In this document: positions 21,470 through 32,485 of the stretch, in pieces
Layout of the letters: each line of letters begins with the position of its first letter
Position numbering within the stretch: position 1 is the stretch's first letter
Origin: Periplaneta americana
Lineage: Eukaryota > Arthropoda > Insecta > Blattodea > Blattidae
Assembly: GCF_040183065.1 (NCBI RefSeq)
Contig: NC_091132.1
Span: forward strand, 162,760,102 to 162,824,101
Direction of reading: 5' to 3'
DNA length: 64,000 nt
Notes under the pieces: model-generated
Told to the model about the DNA's origin: nothing
Databases searched by the model: none
Seen by the model: the letters and a program-made list of their open reading frames with translations, nothing else
Made by a program: the position numbers and the translations under genes

Positions 21470-23440
21470 CCAACTTTCTTTGCAGATGATACCAGTATCT
21501 TCTTATCAGGAAAAGATGTCAATACGATGCGTTTTCTTATAGAAAAGACAATAAATCAACTAGTGGAATGGTTTGAGAGAAACAGACTGGTAATCAATAA
21601 GTCGAAAACCATAGCCATTTCTTTTCATCATTCACAAAATAATAATTCTGAGTGGCCGGTTATGGAGTATCAAAATGAAACAATTCAATATTCTAACAAT
21701 ACAAAATTTCTTGGTATATGGCTAGATGAACATTTAAAATGGTCTGTACACCTTCAGGAACTAGGGAAGAAATTAAGTAAAATTTGCTTTGCCTTCTGAT
21801 TACTAATAAGAGCAACATCTATTGAATCTGCTCGCACATTGTACTTTGGATACTTTCACTCTATCCTAACATATGGTATAATCTTTTGGGGTAATTCACC
21901 GAATGCAATCCAAATATTTAAACTACAAAAGAGAGCTATTAGAGCCATAGTTCAAGGGTCTCAAACTACCAGCTGCAGACCATTCTTAAAAAAATTACAT
22001 ATCTTGCCATTACCCAGTATTTATATTGTGACAGCGACGTGAGAATCGAACTCACGACCAGCGTCCCGCAAGAAAGCAGATCGCACAGGCTCCACGGAAC
22101 ATTGAGTGACGTCGCGCGGTGGAGAGAAGAGAGAGGGTGTATTACGTCAACGCAACGAGTCTGCGCGCAGCTGCTACTTAACGCAGTGAATGTGGAACGA
22201 CCTTCTCGACTATTCCAGAAGTCTGTCGATGTAGAGATATGAGATAATTCTCTACACACCTGTAGAAGGTTCTCGCAACTATGATTTTGCTATAAAAGAG
22301 CAGTCGCCAGCGAACCAGAGTTTCAGTTTCAGAGTTTTCAGTTATTCAGTCAGTGAGAAAGCCAGAGTTCGACTCGAGTGTGCGTCCGCATCTGCGTCAG
22401 CATCCGAAGGCCTGAGTTCGAGTGCAGTGGACCGCAGTTGGAGGGACCTGAGTTCGAGTGCAGTGGCCGCAGTTGGAGGGACCCGAGTTCGAGTACAGTG
22501 AACTGTCTCTTGAGGTCTGTGGTTCGAGATACTGTGAACTCGAGTGACTGAGATAGAAGAACTGTGAACTGAGAACTGGTAGTTCTGATTTGTAAATAGT
22601 ACTGTGTAAATATTAGTTAAGATTAACAGTTCATTGTTGTGCGTAATAGTCCAAGTAAATTGTCATTGTCGTCGGTGGAGTGCTATAACGAATACTGTGT
22701 GAGTGAAGATCCAATTGTTGACGAGAGCGTTTAAGGTGAATTGTAGAAAGGAATTATTGTTGTGACGAATAAATTACATTGTTGTAACTAATAAAATTTA
22801 CAATATTTATGAAACCTTAAATTTTATCAAATATAATTTGCATAGCTTTCCTACAAATTCAGACACACACCATTACAATACAAGAAATAAAGATGATATT
22901 TTTATTGAAAGTTTTAACACAACTCTATATAAAAACAGTTTCATTCATGCTGGTCTTCTTATGTACAATAGCCTACCAATTTATCTTAAAGAAATATCTG
23001 CACATCATAAATTTAAGAAAGCTCTTTATAAAATTTTAATCAAAAACTGCTTTTACAGTATGAACGAATTTATTGAAAATTGTCATAACTGAATAGAAAA
23101 AGAACGCCTTACTTCAAAAAATTTTACTTCCTCTTTTCCTGATCCTGACTTCGAGAAGTATGGTTTCTCATGAAAGACGCGATGGTTGAAATTGACTCCT
23201 GACTTCAAGACATACTGCAAACGGGACTTCTAGCCGAAATAGACTGACCGGTAGTTTTCTTCAATCAAGTTCCAAGTTTTTTATATTTGTATTTGTGTTG
23301 CATTTAATTATAGTTATTACTTTTATATATATTGTGTAATTAATTATTAGTTTGTAAATATGACATGTCCCATGTCATGTATATGATCAGTGGATGTAAT
23401 AGATGATTATGATTATCATGAAATAAAAATTCTCTCTGTC
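21470..23440 (+). mobile_element. non-LTR retrotransposon, 5'-truncated, split by a solo LTR
   Basis: The frames start inside the reverse transcriptase at ADDTSIFLSGKDVNTM (the A/YADD region). NKSKTIAISFHH, TKFLGIWLDEHLKW, LTYGIIFWGNSPNAIQIFKL and LPLPSIYI follow, then, after the LTR, HYNTRNKDDIFIES and LPIYLKEISAHHKFKKALYK. This is the palm-thumb-C-terminal order of a Jockey/CR1-like element. One stop follows KICFAF. Unit B has the empty site near 49285 (gacatg directly followed by A-rich sequence). Confidence 0.85.
22027..22802 (+). mobile_element. solo LTR, 776 bp
   Basis: It starts TGTGACAGCG, ends AAATTTACA and is flanked by ATAT (22023-22026, 22803-22806). It is related to the 443-bp LTR at 13395 but longer, with repeated cgagttcgag-type motifs at 22350-22560. 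It interrupts the non-LTR element between IYI and its continuation. Confidence 0.85.
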
Positions 23441-23447
23441 TCTCAAT

Positions 23448-25020
23448 ATATTTTTATTTAAAAAAATCTTCCTTGTCCCAAGTTAGGGTATATCCTCCCT
23501 AACTTGGGACACTATTTGTTTTAGCATTTGTACCATGTTTGGGTGGGTATTACATAACATGGGACATTAGAGAATGCAATATTGTGAACATAAGCAATAT
23601 TACACAACAAAACAACCTTTATACATGACAAAAATTGTTTATTTATATACCTATAACAATTTAACCTTACAACCAAATTTTAAAGACCTAAAACCTTTAA
23701 GGATCACCTTAAGCATTTAGTTTACAAAATAAAAGTGTATCTACCCCTGAATTCAGACACTGGTTTCAGGACCCTTTCAATTCTTTCTAATGGAATATAA
23801 TCATCAACATCGTCTATAAACACATCTAGAGACCCACGTAGTTTCGCATGAAACTAATTTTGTAGAAGGAACTGTCATTGTGGTTCCTTATTAGGTTTCA
23901 TATAAAAGTTTTTTCAATTGCTTTTTCTTGGTTTGATCATAAACAAATTCAACAATAACAACATTATTCATTTCAACATGTGTTGGTGGTTGGTCACTAC
24001 TATTATTCACTTCTATGTTGTCAATGTCCGCATGCACTTGCAGCTGGTTAGTAATTGTTGCAGTATCTATTTCTCTTTCACCTTTATCAGATAATACTGC
24101 AAAATGTTTGTCCCCATCTGATGATGAACTGTTATAGAATGATATCACGTCAGTTTCGTCTGTACTCTCATCTTCATTGTTCTTTCCTCTTCGCTTTTCA
24201 GGCACTGGTTCTCGATCATCAGGGTCACCACTGCAATTTCCATTCTCAGAAGCCTTCCTTTTATTCTCTCTAGCTTAATGTGTCATCTTCTTGTGATATT
24301 CTTTTTCTCTTCGTTTTTTCGCAGTTTCAGTTTCATTCTTTCTTAGTTTTTCAACCACATACCACTCAGTCAAACTTTTGCCAGATGTGACAGTTAACTT
24401 TTTCCTCCTTGGATTCAATTTAGTTTCTTTTTCACGAGTGTTTTTCAGGAATTGTTCAAATGATGAAGTTCACCATTATGCTGAAGCAGAGTCATCTTCA
24501 GCTTGAGAAACTTGAGGTAGGCGCTGCAACACTATATTTATTGAGCAGATATATTCCAATCATGAAAACCTGCTTTCAAATTTTCAGCTCCACGGTCCCC
24601 AAGTCAATCAAGGGTCTTCTTCAACAGCCTAGGGAACTGATTTTACCTTATAGCCCCCTTGTGTTTCATCTTCCAGTCTGTCAGCTGTCTCCGCCACACT
24701 AATTTAAGTGGACTGAAAAAGGCTAAGTCCAAGGGTTGGCACAAATGTGTGCTGTTAGGTGGCAATAATATAAATTGCATGTTACTGGCAATTCACTGTT
24801 GTAAAATCCTAACAGAAATTTGGCTGGCAAGGTTGTCACCAATAATAGCTTTACGCAATTACCAAGTTTTTTCAGATATTATGGCAAAGCTATTGTTTCG
24901 AAGCAGTCCTCAAAAATCTTAACTTCAAACCAACCATGTTTTGATCGATTACATCTCGTTCCTGCTGGTCCTCCTTCTATCCATGTGCTATACAAGTTAT
25001 TAGCCTTGTAAACCACGGTT
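23448..25020 (-). pseudogene. pogo/Tigger-like DDE transposase remnant, unit A copy
   Basis: Minus-strand fragments in order are STWIEGGPAGTR, NRSKHGWFEVKIFEDCF, ETIALPYYLK, then IIGDNLAS with a catalytic-type Asp, RLEDET, and a C-terminal acidic region (SSDGDKHFAVLSDKGEREID). This order is typical of Tigger/jerky-type DDE_1 transposases. Stops and shifts are numerous. Near the left end the palindrome gtcccaagttaggg / ccctaacttgggac may be part of the terminus. The unit B copy is at 49295-50870. Confidence 0.75.
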
Positions 25021-25475
25021 ATTAGAATGTTAGTCCATTATGTTTTCGTCCATTCGTAATTTGGTCCTAATTTTACGTTTGTCCAGTTATATGTTTGCCC
25101 TGGAACAAATTTTGTCCACAAATCTTCCGTCCATGTCATTTTAGTATTATGTGAAATTTCGTCCTACATATACTTTGTTCTTACCTGATTTAGTCAAAAT
25201 TTATTTACTTGAAGTTTTCGTAGCTGGGGTTATTAAAAAAAAAAGAAGAGAGAATCACTGAAATAAAACATGAGATTTATTTTCAGTTATTTCAAAGACC
25301 AAAGATCATGCATTCATTGAATTTATTTCTTAGAAGTGTAATTTCCTTAATAAATTTCCATATTCAGGGTTCTGCGGGTTGCTCTGTAATTTCATTACAG
25401 GTTGGCCGATTCTCACATCGCCAATATATCCTGGTTCGATTCTTATTATAAGAGTGGTGTTGATAACAATAGCCA
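25021..25475. other. truncated TIR-type element at the duplication junction
   Basis: The motifs gttagtccattatgttttcg and tttggtcctaat recur, as in unit B from 50873. In B an inverted counterpart (ggactaaatttttgtggact, ggacgaaaattc) follows at 51515-51680, beyond the duplicated segment. Here the element is cut off by the junction at 25475. Confidence 0.55.
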
Positions 25476-26011
25476 ATACTACTTTACGGAAAATCGCTAC
25501 ACACCTGTGCAAAATTAATTAACTTTCTATATTGTTAAAACCTCAATACTATCACTAACGACTAGGTAGTTAAAATAATTTGTAACCCTATGTAAATAAT
25601 AGATAAGTAACGATATATTTGTCACTAATGTATATTTTAAAAGAATAAAATCTGATGACAAAGTCATTAAATTGGCAACAATGGCCACCACAAACTACAG
25701 ACAACAGCCTTCTATACTTGGAATGCTACCAAGGGGATGAATCAATGAGTTAGAGGAGAAATTATAAAATGGCCAAGTTGTCCAGTAGACCGCTCTTAGC
25801 TGTGCGCCGAAAAGACAGGAGATATGAATTAAGCGAACAGTGTTGCAAAAACACGTCAGCTAACAACGTTGTGTATATGAAGATAAGAGCTACATAGAAA
25901 ACAAAAAAACACTTTTCCTAGTGTGTGCTGCATATAACTGTAATATCAAAAAAAAAAAAAAAGAAAACTGATATATGATATTTCAGGTAACTTTTATGAA
26001 GTTAAGTGCAT

Positions 26012-27230
26012 ACTTATTTACTTACTGGCTTTTCAGAAACCTGGAACTTCATTGCCGCCGTCACATAAGCCTGCCGTCGGTCACATTCCTGAGCAAGATT
26101 AATCCACTCTCTATCATCACATTCCACCTCCTTCAAATCCATTTTAATATTATCTTTCCATCTATGTCTCGGCCTTCCCAAAGGTCTTTTTCCCTCCGGC
26201 CTCCCAACCAAAGCTCTATATGAATTTCTGGATTCGCCCATACGTGCTACATTTCCTGCCCATCTCAAATGCCTGGATTTAATGTTCCAAATTATGTCAC
26301 GTGAAGAATACAATGCGAGCAGTTCTGTGTTGTGTAACTTTCTCCATTCTCCTGTAATTTCATCCCTCTTAGCCCCAAGTATTTTCCTAAGCACCTTATT
26401 CTCAAACACCCTTAACCTATGATCCTCTCTCAAAGTGAGAGTCCAAGTTTCACAACCATAAAGAACAACCAGTTATATAACTATTTTATAAATTCTAACT
26501 TTGAGATATTTTGGCAGCAAACTGGATGATAAAAGCTTCTCAACCGAATAATAACAGGCATTTCCCATATTTATTCTATGTTTAATTTCCTCCCGAGTGT
26601 CATTTAGATTTGTTAATGTTCCTCGCAGGTATTGGAATGTTATGGTTTATTTAACGACGCTCGCAACTACAGAGGTTATATCAGCGTCGCCAGGTATTGG
26701 AATTTTCCCACTACTTCAAAGGATAAATTTCCAATTTTTATATTTCCATTTCGTACAATATTCTCGTCACGAGACATAATCATATATTTTGTCTTTTCAG
26801 GATTTACTTCCAATCCCCTTCGCTTTACTTCCTTCAAGTAAAATGCCCGTATTTTCAATAATCGTTTGTGGATTTTCTGCTAACATATTCACTTTATCCA
26901 CATAGACAAGCAGCTGATGTAACCAATTCAATTCCAAACCCGCTCTGTTATCCTGAACTTTCCTAATGGCATACTCTAGAGCAAAGTTAAAAAGTAAAGG
27001 TGATAGTGCATCTCCTTGCTTTAGCCCACAGTGAATTGGAAAAGCATCTGACAAAAACTAACCTATACATATTCTGCTATACGTTTCACTGAGACACGTT
27101 CTAATTAATCGAACTAGATTCTTGGGAATACCATATTCAATAAGAATATCATATAAATCTTCTCTCTTAACCGAGTCATATGCCTTTTTGAAACCTATAA
27201 ATAACTGATGCACTGTTTTATTTATTTATC
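26012..27230 (-). mobile_element. RTE-type retrotransposon, unit B copy
   Basis: This is the paralogue of 5183-6062 and is less decayed. Minus-strand frames include [20 protein letters not shown] and [25 protein letters not shown] in place of the YADD box, [19 protein letters not shown], and the C-terminal REDHRLRVFENKVLRKILGA and RLRW-type region through GRPRHRWKDNIKMDL. A SINE fragment (26639-26690) is inserted in it. The flanking sequence matches unit A, so both copies descend from one insertion. Confidence 0.85.
26639..26690 (-). mobile_element. 3' fragment of a tRNA SINE with 13-bp TSD
   Basis: The sequence tatggtttatttaacgacgc up to the cagcgtcgc boundary matches the 3' end of the SINE at 57027-57241. 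It is flanked by CAGGTATTGGAAT on both sides (26626-26638, 26691-26703). The unit A RTE copy lacks it. Confidence 0.85.
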
Positions 27231-27640
27231 ATATTTATTATATATAAATACAAATAGCGATGAAACGTTGTAAATGTTGACTCAATGCTAACAGCAATAG
27301 ATGAAAACAATACAGATCCAATTGCCAGTTCACAGGTATCACTTTTACTTAAACCAAATGAAACATTTACTAAATTAATTTCAATGGATTAGTATACATG
27401 TTCTCCTCAATGCATCTCTTCCTATTAAGAAAAGTAAACAAAGTAAACAGTGCTTACTGTATGGTCGTCATACATAGAAATATTGGTTTGTATTTCCCAC
27501 AACAATACCAGCAAACAGAAGAAAGAAAGATATGGTATTTTAAAGGCTTTTTTCGACAGTGTGACTGTGTACTTGATCCAAAAATTTCACTGTGAGAAAT
27601 TTTTACTACGGATATCAATTTTGAAGTGTTTCTCGCCATT
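27231..27640. other. spacer shared with unit A
   Basis: It aligns with 6230-6660; no coding signal. Confidence 0.5.
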
Positions 27641-27909
27641 GTGCTTAGGTATAAGATTTCTATTATGTTTCGAATTTAGGAACCTTTCTCACAGATATTT
27701 AACTTCAAAGACTTTTCGTCCTTGTGCGCATATACACAGGTTCTAACATATCTCATATTTGAGAAAATTCTTGCATAGGTGACACATTTGAATGGCTTTT
27801 TTGCCTGTGTACGTAAAATATTCAATTCTCAAATGTCCAGAATTTGATACATTTCCTAAAGGTATTACACATCATTGCTTTTTCAGTGGTGCGCGTCAGT
27901 ACATGGCCT

Positions 27910-28843
27910 CTGACAAGTGAAGAGTTTCGGCTCGAACAGGAATTTCGTATCCCAAATCTCTATACAGGTCCAACTATACATCGCTGTAAAGCTCCCAAAA
28001 GCATTTGTTTGTGTAATGTGTGGTTTGTCTGTTAGAGCACTGTACAAGTTGAGGGGTGGGGAGATTACTGCACAAGTTAAGGGGATGGGACACCTTAACC
28101 ATAAGCCTAAACTAACCTAGAAGCTACTGCGAGTGGTAAATGTCTAAAGCCCATTTAAGAACATTTTCCTCCAACGTTCTGTCTGAAAATCTTGCAACTA
28201 ATCAAAAGTGTTTTGTGATTCATGGAATGCGCACAAGGACACAATCTTGACAAATGAATCATTACAAAGCAAGGATATAGAATGTATGATCATTCCACCT
28301 GAAACAAATAAAATATATCCATCCTCTGGATGTCTATTTCATTAGACAATACAAAATATATACTAGATGGATAACAGATTACATAAAGACTCTTGCTGAG
28401 AATCCAGAACTTAACTTGGGAAATCGAGTGTTTATAATGAAAATACAGTCTGTTGTTCATAACCAGTTGTCTGCTGCAGTATACCGCCCTATGCTTCAGT
28501 ATTCCTGACAGTCAGCTGGTTACGTGAATCCTGAACAAGTCTCGGACTTCAAAAATGTAATTCAGGTGGCATTTGATTTTTCAGCAATGGAGTGTGGTTC
28601 AGAAGATTGTTCAGGTGTTGCTTTTGCGTGTTGTGCTTATTGCTCTGCTCTATGCTGTTTCATGCATTTTATAGACACTCCTCATGTACCTACATTTCTT
28701 AAGAAGTGTATTGACCAATACCAATCAAACGGAGAGTTACACAAATGAATGCCTTTACGGTCTTCATCACCATTCTGAGGTAAGCGTCTGTACAAATTTT
28801 TAAACAAAAATTCCTGCTCGAGCCGAAACCCTTCCCTTGTGAG
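27910..28843 (+). mobile_element. TIR element with a DDE transposase fragment and Cys-rich tail
   Basis: Terminal inverted repeats of about 36 bp share GTTTCGGCTCGA and CAGGAATTT. On the plus strand a broken frame reads FCDSWNAHKDTIL (a D-S-W-x-x-H catalytic motif), then, after a one-base shift, HPLDVYFIRQYKIYTRW, NQLSAAVYRPMLQYS, a stop, and SAGYVNPEQVSDFKN. It ends in a Cys/His-rich segment (CGSEDCSGVAFACCAYC, CCFMH). The order fits the C-terminal half of a DDE transposase; the family name is left open. It is inserted in the finger tract of unit B only. Confidence 0.6.
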
Positions 28844-28859
28844 ATGTTTACAAGGTGAG

Positions 28860-29755
28860 AGTAGAATAACTCTTCTCGGGTTCTCAGCCAGGTGAGTTGG
28901 AGATTAGCTTCCAAGCTTTCGACGGCTAGCTCTGCCATCTTCTTCAGGGACGAAGTGATGTGGTACCATGTCTAGCCGGTATATATGCAAAAGTAGGGCT
29001 TCCCGCTGTAGGCCAATCAGGAGCTAGTGCCTAGCCCCGACCGCCAGGCCCATTCTGGTTGGTGGACACAGCAGCCAATCAGGAGCTACTTGCTGGTCCC
29101 GACTGTCTGCCGTGTGCTGGTGGTCTAAGCATATTGATGGCAGGTTTCCATGCCGTACTCAGCTATAGACCCCCGTCTCTGTTGAAATTATTGCCATCTA
29201 GCTGGATTTTGATGGCTTCGTTGATAACTAAGTCCCGGTAACCTGATGTCTTGTCCAAGATGGTGGTGGCGCCGAAATCTATCTTGTGACCAGTTTCTAG
29301 GCTGTGTTGGGCTACTGCAGACTTATCAGGATAATATAGTCTTATGCTGCGTTGATGTTCCTTGCAGCGTTCCATAATAGTTCGTCCCGTCTGCCCGATG
29401 TAACATTTCCCACATTCACAAGGTATTCTGTAGACACCAGGTGTCCTGAGACCAAGGTCGTCCTTAACTGGTCTCAGCAAGTTCTGGATCTTTGTGGGCG
29501 GTTTATGGATGGTTTTAATCCCGTGTTTTCTTAGCATTCTGCTAATTTTGCCCGAGATGGGGCCATAGAACGGGATGTATGCCATGCCCTTTGTCTCCTC
29601 TTGTTCCTCGGCAGGTGGTTTGTCCGAAAAGGCCCTTCTGAGGGCCAAGCCGATTTCCCTGTTGCCGAAGTTGTTCTGTTGGAACGTCTTACGTAGGTGA
29701 CAGATCTCAGAAGGGAGACTCTCTTTGTCCGAAATCCCTCTCGTGAGAGTAATTT
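28860..29755 (-). mobile_element. Penelope-like element, 5'-truncated, GIY-YIG endonuclease part
   Basis: An open minus frame (29648 to 29163) begins ALRRAFSDKPPAEEQEETKG and contains RMLRKHGIKTIHKPPTK, then TPGVYRIPCECGKCYIGQTG with RTIMERCKEHQRSIR. G-V-Y...Y-I-G plus the conserved Arg and Glu form the GIY-YIG nuclease typical of Penelope-like elements, and the Cys residues between match its CCHH-like insertion. The reverse transcriptase is missing. Downstream tcgtccctgaagaagatggc and gccgtcgaaag form the usual 3' motif. It differs strongly from the A-rich element at 43480-44870. Confidence 0.85.
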
Positions 29756-30090
29756 CTAACAGGATTAGAATTTATTGACTTTATACTCGGGTGCGCAGGC
29801 ACATGAGTATAGAATCTCCCGAATTCTTAAAGGCATAGCATTTGAATGGCGTTCTATCCGCGTACGTACGTAGAGAACCTGATAATTAGAAACATAGCCC
29901 ACAGGTAACGAAAGAAAACGGATTTTTTTGCCAGTATACATACGTTCATAAGTTCTGCGGGAGCATGATTCAGAGAAACTTTCCCGACATGTGACACATT
30001 TGAACGGCATGACGCAAGTGTGTGCATACGTTTTCTGAAGGAACTGAATGTTAAGAAACGGTTTTCGCCTGTATCTCAATTGAATGTCTC

Positions 30091-31018
30091 TTAGTCTTTG
30101 TGTGTGCGTATATGAATTTTGAGAGATCCTAATCCTGAAAAACTTTTCATACAAGTAGAACATGTGTATGGCTTTTCGCCTGTGTGCCTGCGCATATGAA
30201 CCGTGCGAGAGTTTAAATGGGTGAAACATTTCCCGCAACAATCGCATCTGAACGGCTTCTCGCCTGTGTGAACACGTATGTGCGATTTCAAATGTCCCGA
30301 TTCTGAGAAATTTCTTCCACAAAAAAAGCAGTTGAAAGGCTTTTCGCCAGTATGCGTACGTGTGTGATTTCTTAGAGAATACAATACTAAGAACATTTTC
30401 CCACAAGTATCACATTTGAAAGGCCTTTCGCCAGTGTGCGTGCGCACATGTGTTTTGAGATGTCCAGATTGTGTAAAATGTCTTCCACATATATCGCATT
30501 TGAATGGCTTTTCACCAGTATGCGTGCGTATATGAACGTTTAAAAAGCAAGGGGCTTTGAAACTTTTAGTACATATATTACATTCGTAGGGCTTTTGGTC
30601 AATGTGCAAGCACTCATGCTTTTTGAAATTACCCGATCGTAAAAAACATTTCCCACATTTATCGCATTTGCAAGGCATTTCGCCAGTGTGAGTGCGTACA
30701 TGTTTGCTCAGAAGGGAAGGATATTTGAAACATTTGCCACATGTATCACATTTAAATAGCTTTTCGCCAGTATGGGCACCTACACGGGTTTTGAGATTTT
30801 CAGATTTCGGTAAACATTCTGCATAAGTATCGCATTTGGAAATCCATTTGTCAGTATGACGGCCAGACTGTGAAAGAAAATTGTTCTTTGTTCCACCCAT
30901 GTGGTCGTAAATCTCTGATTCAAGGACACTTTTGGAACAAGGGTTTACTGAAGAGACACAATTTTCCGGATTTGTGTGTTTCTTCTGAGGTTCTTGAATC
31001 CCGTCTGTGTACAATATG
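30091..31018 (-). CDS. C2H2 zinc-finger protein B, coding exon 4 (last)
   Basis: The same length and phase as 8003-8930; it follows the acceptor cttctttattacag and ends at TAA. It encodes residues 101-409. After one degenerate finger there are eight fingers with full C2-H2 ligands, including CDKCGKCFLRSGNFKKHECLH, which is broken in gene A. The last is CSTCMKSFSGLGSLKIHIRTH. Compared with gene A, positions that normally contact DNA differ in fingers 2, 3, 6, 7 and 8 but not in 4, 5 and 9. It is probably a nuclear DNA-binding regulator; no N-terminal KRAB, BTB or ZAD is visible. Confidence 0.9.
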
Positions 31019-31870
31019 CTGTAATAAAGAAGATCTGATTTGTGAAAGTTGCGAATGTCCAAAGATAAAATACTATCAATATTACAAGAAATGGTGCAAT
31101 GCAGTAAATTCAAACTCATACAGTATATAAGCATCTCGCATAGAATATCTGGGGAAAAGACTAATCTTCTACTATGCAATGAAATACCATACCTCAAAAA
31201 TTAGAAGTCAGTTCATCACACTGTGAAATAAAGTGAAAATAAAACGACTGCACACAACGTGCGAATAAAACGTCCTCTACACCAAACTTAAACTCGTATT
31301 ATAATATTTATATGCAAATCCTTCCCCATCTAAAGGAATGAACTAGAATTAACCATCTTGAAAAGCGGATATTAAAATCTAAAATTTGAATATCTAGATT
31401 AGATCCATTAACCTCGGCTTGAGACAGAAGCGAGGTCATATACTTGACGCTGTTTTGTCATAACATCTTACCATGCCAACTTCGAATACCAATTTACTCT
31501 ACAAATTACGTCTGGAAAGTTCCAGTGGCGGCACGTTCTTTCATTATTTTTTACTGTATATGGTATTTCGTAAATAGGTATACTGTAAGTGTTATAGGTT
31601 TTAATTATAATAAAAAACCTTAAGCAGTTACTAATTTGTAGTGGAACATTAATTCAATCAAACTGATCTTAAACTAAAAACATAAGATCATTATTTACAA
31701 CTTTAAAAATCACTAAAGAGAAACAACTATATTTTTAAGTTCTTTGTTCTGTGTGTCTAGGCTGAAAACAAAGTAATTAATAAAAATTTACATATGAAAA
31801 ATAAACAGATTACATAACTGTTTACCATATCTTAATTAAGCATAAAATGAACACATACATCTACACTTAC
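31019..31870 (-). other. gene B intron 3
   Basis: 852 bp from donor gtaagt to acceptor attacag. It is colinear with gene A's intron without the MITE array. Nothing else is recognisable. Confidence 0.85.
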
Positions 31871-31953
31871 CTCTCAGTTAAGACTTCAGATTCCTCTGTC
31901 GATACTTCCAGCATAGACTCTTCTTGTAATGTAGACACGACAAATGGCACTTC
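31871..31953 (-). CDS. zinc-finger protein B, coding exon 3
   Basis: 83 nt with acceptor tttgcag and donor gtaagt, phase 0 to 2. It encodes EVPFVVSTLQEESMLEV and then STEESEVLTE. It is acidic like exon 3 of gene A, but the Lys of the LKEE motif is changed to Gln. Confidence 0.85.
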
Positions 31954-32066
31954 CTGCAAATAATAAAGACAACAGGGAAGATGGTAAGAAATAAATGCAA
32001 CATGTATCATGAATTATATACAGTGAGGTGAAATTTACGAGCGGGAATGATATATATATATATATA

Positions 32067-32286
32067 TGATGAGCATATTAAAAGGTGGATTTTACATGGT
32101 TTTATATAGGGATGTCAAAGGACCATACGAAAAGAACATATAGTGTGGGATAACTTAATAAACGGTATAAACCGCGATAACACATGCCCATTTATTAAGT
32201 TATCCCGCATTATACGCTCTTTTCGTCCAGTCCCCTGACATCCCTATATAAAACCATGTAAAATCCCCCATATAATATGCTCATCA
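32067..32286. mobile_element. palindromic MITE, arms about 95 bp
   Basis: The left arm from gatgagcatattaaaaggtg pairs with the right arm ending atatgctcatc. Both contain ggttttatataggga or its complement and the ttaagttatccc / gggataacttaa pair. A short TA repeat precedes it. The right arm is homologous to the pogo-like remnant at 11155 in unit A. Confidence 0.7.
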
Positions 32287-32485
32287 TCTTGATTAACACA
32301 CTCTTTCATCTCCTGAAAACTTTAAAATAACGTACTTTAAAGGAAATTGAGGAAATTTTCCTGGACTTCTACATTTACTGCTAGTGCCTGCATACTCAAG
32401 GATTTGTAGGAGTCTTGCTCTGGTGAATATAATAACAGAATGGAATGCGACCCACGAGTACTTGCAAAACTACTAGAATTTAGAG

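Larger units (their letters stand above)
4617..25475. repeat. segmental duplication unit A
   Basis: This block is repeated as unit B (25472-51316) in direct, head-to-tail orientation. Matching landmarks, in order, are the left edge, an RTE copy, a decayed finger tract, all four zinc-finger coding exons, a putative 5' exon, a foldback sequence and a pogo/Tigger remnant. Size differences come from unit-specific insertions. At the junction (25472-25475) the sequence switches from the right-hand end of the unit to its left-hand start through a shared gcca. Confidence 0.9.
27640..30090 (-). pseudogene. decayed zinc-finger tract downstream of gene B
   Basis: Homologous to 6600-8002. The best remnant is PFKCVTCRESFSESC followed by RRTYERMYTGK, near 29990; others lie near 27780 and 29830. 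The tract is broken by a DDE element (27910-28843) and a Penelope-like element (28860-29755), both missing from unit A. Confidence 0.6.
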
